DNA of 64,000 bases from Turritopsis dohrnii (taxonomy: Eukaryota > Cnidaria > Hydrozoa > Anthoathecata > Oceaniidae): the NCBI GenBank assembly GCA_027922465.2, contig BQMF02000115.1, forward strand, positions 620,001 to 684,000. The letters are read 5' to 3'. Made by a program: the position numbers and the translations under genes. Positions 58,201 through 64,000 of this stretch are shown piece after piece (within the stretch, counting starts at the first letter, position 1; the number at the start of each line of letters is the position of its first letter). The notes beneath the pieces are model-generated. The model was given only the letters and a program-made list of their open reading frames with translations. It had not been told where the DNA came from and did no database searches.

Positions 58201-61200
58201 AATTACACCATGGTGATAAATATAAGAATTAAAAAAAACTTTAAGAATACAACTTTTGTGTCATTTATTAGATGTTAGTGATCATAGCATGATATACATT
58301 ACACTTGAATCTAAACTCTTAGAAAAATAAAAAATAAAACCACTTCATGCAACAGTGTGAAAAAAAAAGCATTAAAGCTTCGTCTCATTTAAAGTGCTAT
58401 GTTTTAATGGGTGGTGTGGTTTATCATGCATTGATGGAGAAAACTTTTTATTTTTATAACCCACTAGGTCTTCAATGATCAATTACAGACAATTTTTTAA
58501 TTTGTATTGCTTCTGCTATGCAATCCTAATGTTCTTAAAAATGTGTTTATTTTTGTTTTTGTTGTTTTTGTCTGATGTGTTGTTTGTTTTTTACTTATTC
58601 AGTTTTTGTTAGTTCTTTGCAAAAAAAAGCTTAGTAAACATTTAAAGAAGATTAAATTTCTACTGGTTCTTGCTAGAATTCTTCTAAATCAAAGAAACAA
58701 AAACAAAACAATAGAGTAAATCTTTGCTACTTGCTCTCATAAGCAGTGTTTACATGAGAAGATGTTGAAACATAATATAGTTCTATAATCTGTGATAAAT
58801 CTTGCAATGTATTAAAAATGAATGTTGTGCTTGAGATTTATGCAAACAGTGGCAGACAATTTTTTTAACATTGTCATAAACTGTATATATACTTATAATT
58901 TTATAACTCACTAACAGCTTGTACAAGTTCTGGTTTATAAGTCTGCTAGGAGCTTTGGTTATTTCTGAGCCACCTTTTAATCTACATCTCTGATAATCAG
59001 CAATGATAATCATTATACTTAGTTGTATTTTATTAGATCATAAATGCCATTTTATTTTCTATGGATTGAATAATTTAAAGCTGCAGCTGGTTGTTTGTTT
59101 GTTAATCACCGAAGTTATACAGTATGGTTTGTTGTCATTGAAATGTTCAAACTGTGAAGTGTTGGGATTTAATTCAAACAAACTGTTTCAAAATTTTGTT
59201 CACTTGTTGTTGGTTGTGGCACTATACATCTTTAGCTATATTTGATATTCTTTTGCTATTGTGACATTGAAGAACTACCCTTCTTCATAAATTTTGTGTC
59301 CAGTTTACAGAGATGACTGCCTCGTGAAATTTCTTAGAAATCAAATTTATTTTTGTTGTGTTCTTTGGATTCCATGTGAGTTATTGTCTGAATTTTTCAT
59401 TTTTATGGAAAACTGCATAGTATTTCCCAGTTATGTTAAGTTTTATTCTCCACCATTTATTAATGTTTCCGAGATTTGTTCAACGTTTTTTATGATTTCC
59501 TTGTTACATTCTTTCATGTTAATGGAAATTTTAATTAACTATGTAAGAATGGTTAAGTTTCGAAAAGTGGAGAGATATTATCACCAAAAAGGATATTGCT
59601 AAAAAAAAATATGCGGCATTGACAATGTTTAAAAAACTCCTTCTAATTAATTAGTATTTATGTAAAAAAGATGCTGAAAAAGATAAGTTTCATTAGAAAA
59701 ATATGCTGGTGATCCTTAATAAACAAGATTATTGTTTCTCATAAAATGTTTGATGTAAGTAACTTCGGTTTTCTTGGAAAAGAATCAGCTCTTTTTTTTT
59801 ATGGTTTCTTTGTTTTTTTTAATGTTTTATCATATGAAAGTAAAGTGACCTGATGCTCCAGTTAGTGGTAGGTGCTTTTAAAACGTTCATTACCAAGTGT
59901 CTTTTTCACATTTCAGCGTTCCTCAAGCTTACGTTTACCAAAAGTTAATCAGCCATTCACTGCTCCATCAATTAGTAGATCTTCTAGCAGAAAGTATAAA
60001 CAAACAACTTCAACTCCTACTAGGAGAACTGGGTCAAAGGTGGGTATTGAAAAGTAAATAAATAATCCTTTATATTTTCTCCTTTCTTATTATGCATCAG
60101 AATTACTTTGCTTTCCAAAAAAGGTTTTGGACTTTCTGACCATTCATAATTGTTACTTGTGAATTGTCTTAGTTGGCTTAGTTGGAACTCTTGAATAATT
60201 TCCACTTTTTATGTTGACCAGTTCACCAAAATGTAACAAATTACGAATATGGTACTTATCTGCACTGAAATGTTCAAATGTTCATATTTGACATTCAAAA
60301 ATTCAAATTTCTTTGTTCCATCAGACAAAAAATAGTCTTCAAATTTCACTTAGAATAGCTTTATTATTATTAAATGTAATTAACAGAGCCTTAAATTAAC
60401 AGTACTTAAATTAATGCCAATCAAATTAATGTGGTTGGCTGAAGAGACGTCAAAAACAAATTAAATTAATGCGGTGGAGTTCAAATAAACTACATAATGC
60501 ATCTAATTAATGAGGGCTTAACATGCAATGAAAAAATTTTTTTTGAAACACATGTTGATGTGCTCTCTTCGATAACAACAAAAGCAGTATTTACATTTAC
60601 GAGGAATCTTTTATATATACTTGGTAATTTTTGCTATATTTAAAGACTAAATTTATTATTGCATTAATTTGCTGGAATAAGGTGGACCAAAAATTAATTT
60701 GTTTTAATAACTTTTCTTAAGCTGGTTTTCAGATATATGTCGGTGACTTTTTGTTTTTCCAAAATTGCTTCTACCAAGGATGGTGCACACATTCCTTCTT
60801 CCTGTTCAATCAGCATGATTGCTAGACTTTTTTCTTAACTTAATGACAAACAAGCCTTTCCACTTTAGAAATCTGAATCTGTTATTTTCACATGGTTGTA
60901 ACTAAATGATTGTAACTAAAGTGTTCAATCATAATAATATGCAGATAATAAAAGTTTCTGACAAAAAGTTTTTTTTTGCATCGTGGCGAGTTAATTAGGA
61001 GCTATCCTGTTGGTATTGGTTGTTTTTGCTTATGGAAATATTTTCAAATGTCGAGAAAATTTCTTGATTTAAAAATATATGAAACTTTTAATAATACTGT
61101 TATATTTTGCATTCTGCCATTTTAGTTATGGGTTGAAACAGTCGCATCTTTGGATGTAAACACATCAGATTGGACTCCTCAACAAATCAAAAGACAAGAG

Positions 61201-63638
61201 GTATTACTAGTGTCTTGTTTTCATGATTATGACTGCTGTTCGACACCAATTCAGTTGTTTACAGTCATGTAACTTCTGGATGAAGTTGTCAACCTCCGTT
61301 TTTAATATATTTGACAAACTTCTGACTTCGAAGCAAACCATGCCTGCAGAGGAGCAGTACTTTCATTAATGTGGCAACCCTGAGAGGTACATATCAGTTA
61401 AACGTTCAATCTATATACACCTTCAATCAAGTTGTATTGTATTATGTAGGTTATCTATGAATTATATTGTGGTGAAGCTGACTTAGTAGAGGATTTGAAG
61501 CTATTGCAAGAGGTAGGTATACACCATATGTATTGTGAAAGTTAAACAGTCATAATGATTGTATTTCTAAGTTTAAAAAATTTTTCTGTTTCTTTATAGG
61601 TATATTTCAACCCAATATCTAAGTTAAAGTTGCTTAGTGATGCAGACTTAAACAGCATATTTGGCAATATACAAGCATTGCTACCTTTGCATGAGGGTAA
61701 ATATATATTCTACCATGTCAAATTTAATCGTTCAAAGTAAGAATAAATATTAAGGACTGTTTTATCTTTTCCAACAGATCTTGTTAAAAGATTAGAAAGT
61801 GTGAGGTCTGATAATGGAAGCATAGAACACATTGGAAAAATACTTATGGAGTGGGTATGTGGGGCATTTTCATTTTTTCAACAAGAATTTCACATGGCAG
61901 TATTCAGAAGTGAATGACATCCTTGTAACTTTCATTAAAACTGAATGTGGTGAACCTCATATTTTTGTGGTCTGCTGTGATGCATCAGTACCAAATGATC
62001 AATCTAAAATAACTTTTATACCAAATATTGTTTACTTAGATTCCAACATTACGTCCATACATACCATACTGTGCCAATCAACTTCAAACAAAAGATATCC
62101 TATTCCAAAAGGTGAAGGAGAATGAACAGTTTTCAGACTTTTTAGAGGTAAAGCTCTTATGTTATAAAGCATCTGTCCCAAAATACTCTTAATGATATTT
62201 TGTGATATCGTAATTTTGTTTTTAGAGATGTCAAGCTTCACCATTTAGTAGAAAACTGGATCTCTGGTCATTTCTTGGTAAATCTTGACAGTTGTTTTTT
62301 TTTTCTTTAACTTTTGTCTCACACTGGTGCTTGTCAACTACCGAAGAAAACTGCAGTGGTGGTGGAATCTCATAGGCTTGTCTCGGTCATCTCTTTTCCT
62401 CGATGTAAGGGTGATGGATGGTCACTGAAGAACTTAAAACTCTCCATTCCTGTCAAGTATTTGTATTATAACATATACTTGTCTTACAGATTCTCCACGC
62501 AGCCGACTAGTGAAATATCCTTTACTTGTATCAAACATCCATAAAAATGTAAGTGTTTTCTTGTTCGATGTATAAACTTCCTTCAGAGCAACTGAGTAAT
62601 TTGCGATAGTTCTCTTCTTCTCTTCTCTGCAGACACCAAAAGACCATCCAGATAGAGCATTACTATATCGCACAGTAAGTAACTTTGCGTCATCTTTACC
62701 ACATTCTAACAACGTTGTCTCATTTTACTGTTGTGAACAAACTGCTTTCGAAAAAACAGTTTTATTATGGAAAATAAACTTGAATGTTTGGAAAGAATCT
62801 ATGAATATTCTTCCTCCAGTGCCGCCTTACTTTATGTACCGCCTCACTATATGTACCGCCCCATTCGATATCCTCCAAGCCGCTTTCTCATTTAATGTGC
62901 TTATTTATTAATATTCTTACCTAACTCCACCACCAACAAGATGAGAAGACAGACTAACATTAACATATATTAGTTTTCCGTGATTAATTATCTCCAATAG
63001 CAACGAAACTCAACATTAGATATAAATGATTAAATGTTGCGCAATTTCGCAATGAATGGTTCTTATCAAATAACATTGTTCAAGATGTTATCTATCATTT
63101 CTGAAATTTTCTCATTTAGAACAAACAGCTAGAAACTTTGATTAAAGAGGCTGATCGCCAAACAGGAATTTCCAAGGTGACACCCAATGTTAAAAATGCA
63201 TATATATATTTTTTTCTGATCTCCTTTAAAACATATTTTTTTTGATACGTAGAAAGATTGAGGTGACCTTTCATAAGTTTCTGTTCCCAAAAGCTTTATT
63301 TATGTCCTTACACTTGTAACTGCTCATCACAAAATGTTACCGTTTATATTTTAGTGTGGATTCTACAAAGAACAGTTGTATTTTCTTGAAGACAATGAAT
63401 ACAAGTCTGCTTTGGATGATGCAAAAACACTTGTCTGTCACGGATGCCTCAAAAACAAAAGTGGCAGTGTATGCTCCATGATTGTTGCCTTCATTTCTGT
63501 TCTGTTATCTCGACAATGCTTTTTGTTTATATTTCTTCCTTTTTTTAGAAAATGGAAGCCTTCCTGTTCGACACCATCTTTACTTGTACTAGACTTGTTA
63601 CCAGGAGTGGAAACAAAGTATATCAGGTTTTCAACCAG
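55247..63638 (+). CDS. NET1: NET1/ARHGEF3-like Rho guanine nucleotide exchange factor (18 exons visible; continues past right edge)
   Basis: Proteins of this type activate RhoA-class GTPases through a DH-PH module. Exons: 55247-55275, 55827-55935, 56593-56670, 56963-57010, 57093-57170, 57637-57750, 59917-60039, 61126-61200, 61450-61512, 61600-61696, 61778-61854, 62040-62147, 62226-62277, 62490-62548, 62633-62674, 63120-63176, 63355-63468 and 63549-63638. All are GT-AG with joined phases (471 codons). The ATG at 55247 has context ATCAACATGG. Residues 1-215 are basic and Ser-rich, with RRSPRL, KKIKSS, FARGLSPKKSFKKRS and TRRTG segments typical of the NET1 nuclear-targeting N terminus. The DH domain (about 216-400) shows RQEVIYELYCGEADLVEDLK, LLPLHEDLVKRL, RCQASPFSRKLDLWSFLDSP (conserved helix) and RLVKYPLL. 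The PH domain starts at about 404 (FYKEQLYFLED, LVCHGCLKNKSG, AFLFDTIFTCTRLVT). The PH end and C terminus lie outside. NET1 and ARHGEF3 cannot be separated; a pro-orthologue is likely. Confidence 0.95.
55294..55574 (-). mobile_element. tRNA-derived SINE, family B, in intron 1 of the RhoGEF gene
   Basis: On the minus strand the head carries box A TGGTGTAGTGG and box B GTTCGAGTCC about 35 bp apart, then a body of about 200 bp ending in a GTTACTTACTTACTTAG tail. An 11-bp direct repeat TGCATGAAACT flanks it (55283-55293, 55575-55585), proving insertion. It shares no body sequence with the family A SINEs. The duplicated target starts only 8 bp after the 5' splice site (intron starts 55276). Confidence 0.92.
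57751..59916. other. Largest intron of the RhoGEF gene
   Basis: A 2.17-kb AT-rich intron between the FARGLSPKK exon and the RSSSLRLPK exon. It contains long T-rich frames (for example 59294-59602), but no homology-like segment, no phased exon and no element with clear ends. Confidence 0.6.
60386..60684. mobile_element. TTAATTAATGCGG-type MITE in an intron of the RhoGEF gene
   Basis: The left part CCTTAAATTAACAGTACTTA and right end TTTGCTGGAATAAGG are weak inverted ends of the same family as 25569-25720 and 33413-34199. Interior AAATTAATGTGG, AAATTAATGCGG and CTAATTAATGAGGG motifs support this. The copy is diverged and its boundaries are approximate. Confidence 0.5.
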
Positions 63639-64000
63639 GTAGGCGAGCACACTATGAGTATGAATAGTATGATAGTCGAACACTGTGTTATGCTGTTGTT
63701 AAGTAACTCTTTACGCAGTCACTGATTTTATTATAAATTCATAAAATCTTAATAGGCTTAACATGCCATTCTTCTGAAGAGTCAGTTCTCGCCCATTCAT
63801 ACGATAACGCTCATTGTTGTAAGACTAATGCGAAAATTTTTTTTTATAAATAACTCCTAATTCTGTAATATTTTAATTCTGTCAAGCTTAAAAGACACTA
63901 TGACAAAGGGTTTTCCGGTGTGTTGGTTAAATCCTCCCTCGTGTTTCTTCCATGTTGAAATTACACGAAATATCTCTTATCTCTTTTGTTTGAAGATGAA

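Noticed and set aside
59294..59602. 102-codon plus-strand frame in a RhoGEF intron
   Set aside because: Starts from a non-ATG codon, is Phe/Ile/Tyr-rich from T-rich DNA, has no motif and lies between two well-defined exons.

Overview
The window reads as a gene-bearing piece of an AT-rich animal genome. The supporting signs are many short, phase-consistent exons with GT-AG introns, clearly metazoan protein families, and a dense load of transposable-element fragments. The mix (K2P channel, MARCHF1/8-like RING-CH ligase, NET1/ARHGEF3-like RhoGEF, and an unusual glutaredoxin-DEP-DUF547 protein) together with the repeat style suggests a non-bilaterian, most likely a cnidarian and perhaps a hydrozoan. 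The phylum is an inference and was not tested.

Five genuine protein-coding genes can be assembled exon by exon. (1) A PPP6R/SAPS-family regulatory subunit of protein phosphatase 6 lies on the minus strand, with start codon at 3514; nine exons are visible and it runs off the left edge. (2) A MARCHF1/8-type membrane E3 ubiquitin ligase lies on the plus strand, 23134-24810, in three exons and 229 aa. (3) A two-pore-domain (K2P) potassium channel lies on the minus strand, 29729-26000, in four exons and about 550 aa, convergent with the MARCH gene. (4) A glutaredoxin + DEP + DUF547 fusion lies on the plus strand, 37875-42570, in ten exons and 474 aa. (5) A NET1/ARHGEF3-like Rho guanine nucleotide exchange factor lies on the plus strand from 55247 and runs off the right edge, with 18 exons visible. 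The genes are unrelated neighbours and nothing suggests they form a pathway.

The rest is mostly mobile-element debris. 6.1-10.2 kb is a decayed Ty3/Gypsy-like retrotransposon split by a DNA transposon with clean ends. 16.5, 29.0 and 55.3 kb hold tRNA-derived SINEs from two families, two of which sit within about 20 bp of a 5' splice site. 20.6 and 48.5-49.1 kb hold LINE fragments. 43.3 kb is a PIF/Harbinger deletion derivative. 46.7 kb is a pogo-like TA element with a second partial copy at 28.3 kb. 49.8-52.5 kb is a nested structure: a TA-flanked element contains a TTAA-flanked element, which contains an inverted-repeat core carrying an orphan coding exon. Several further MITE-like elements, two arrays of a 128-bp satellite, a 33-bp minisatellite and a near-perfect 67-bp palindrome are listed.

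Exon boundaries were read by eye from splice signals, phase continuity and remembered family sequence patterns. No alignment or search was run.
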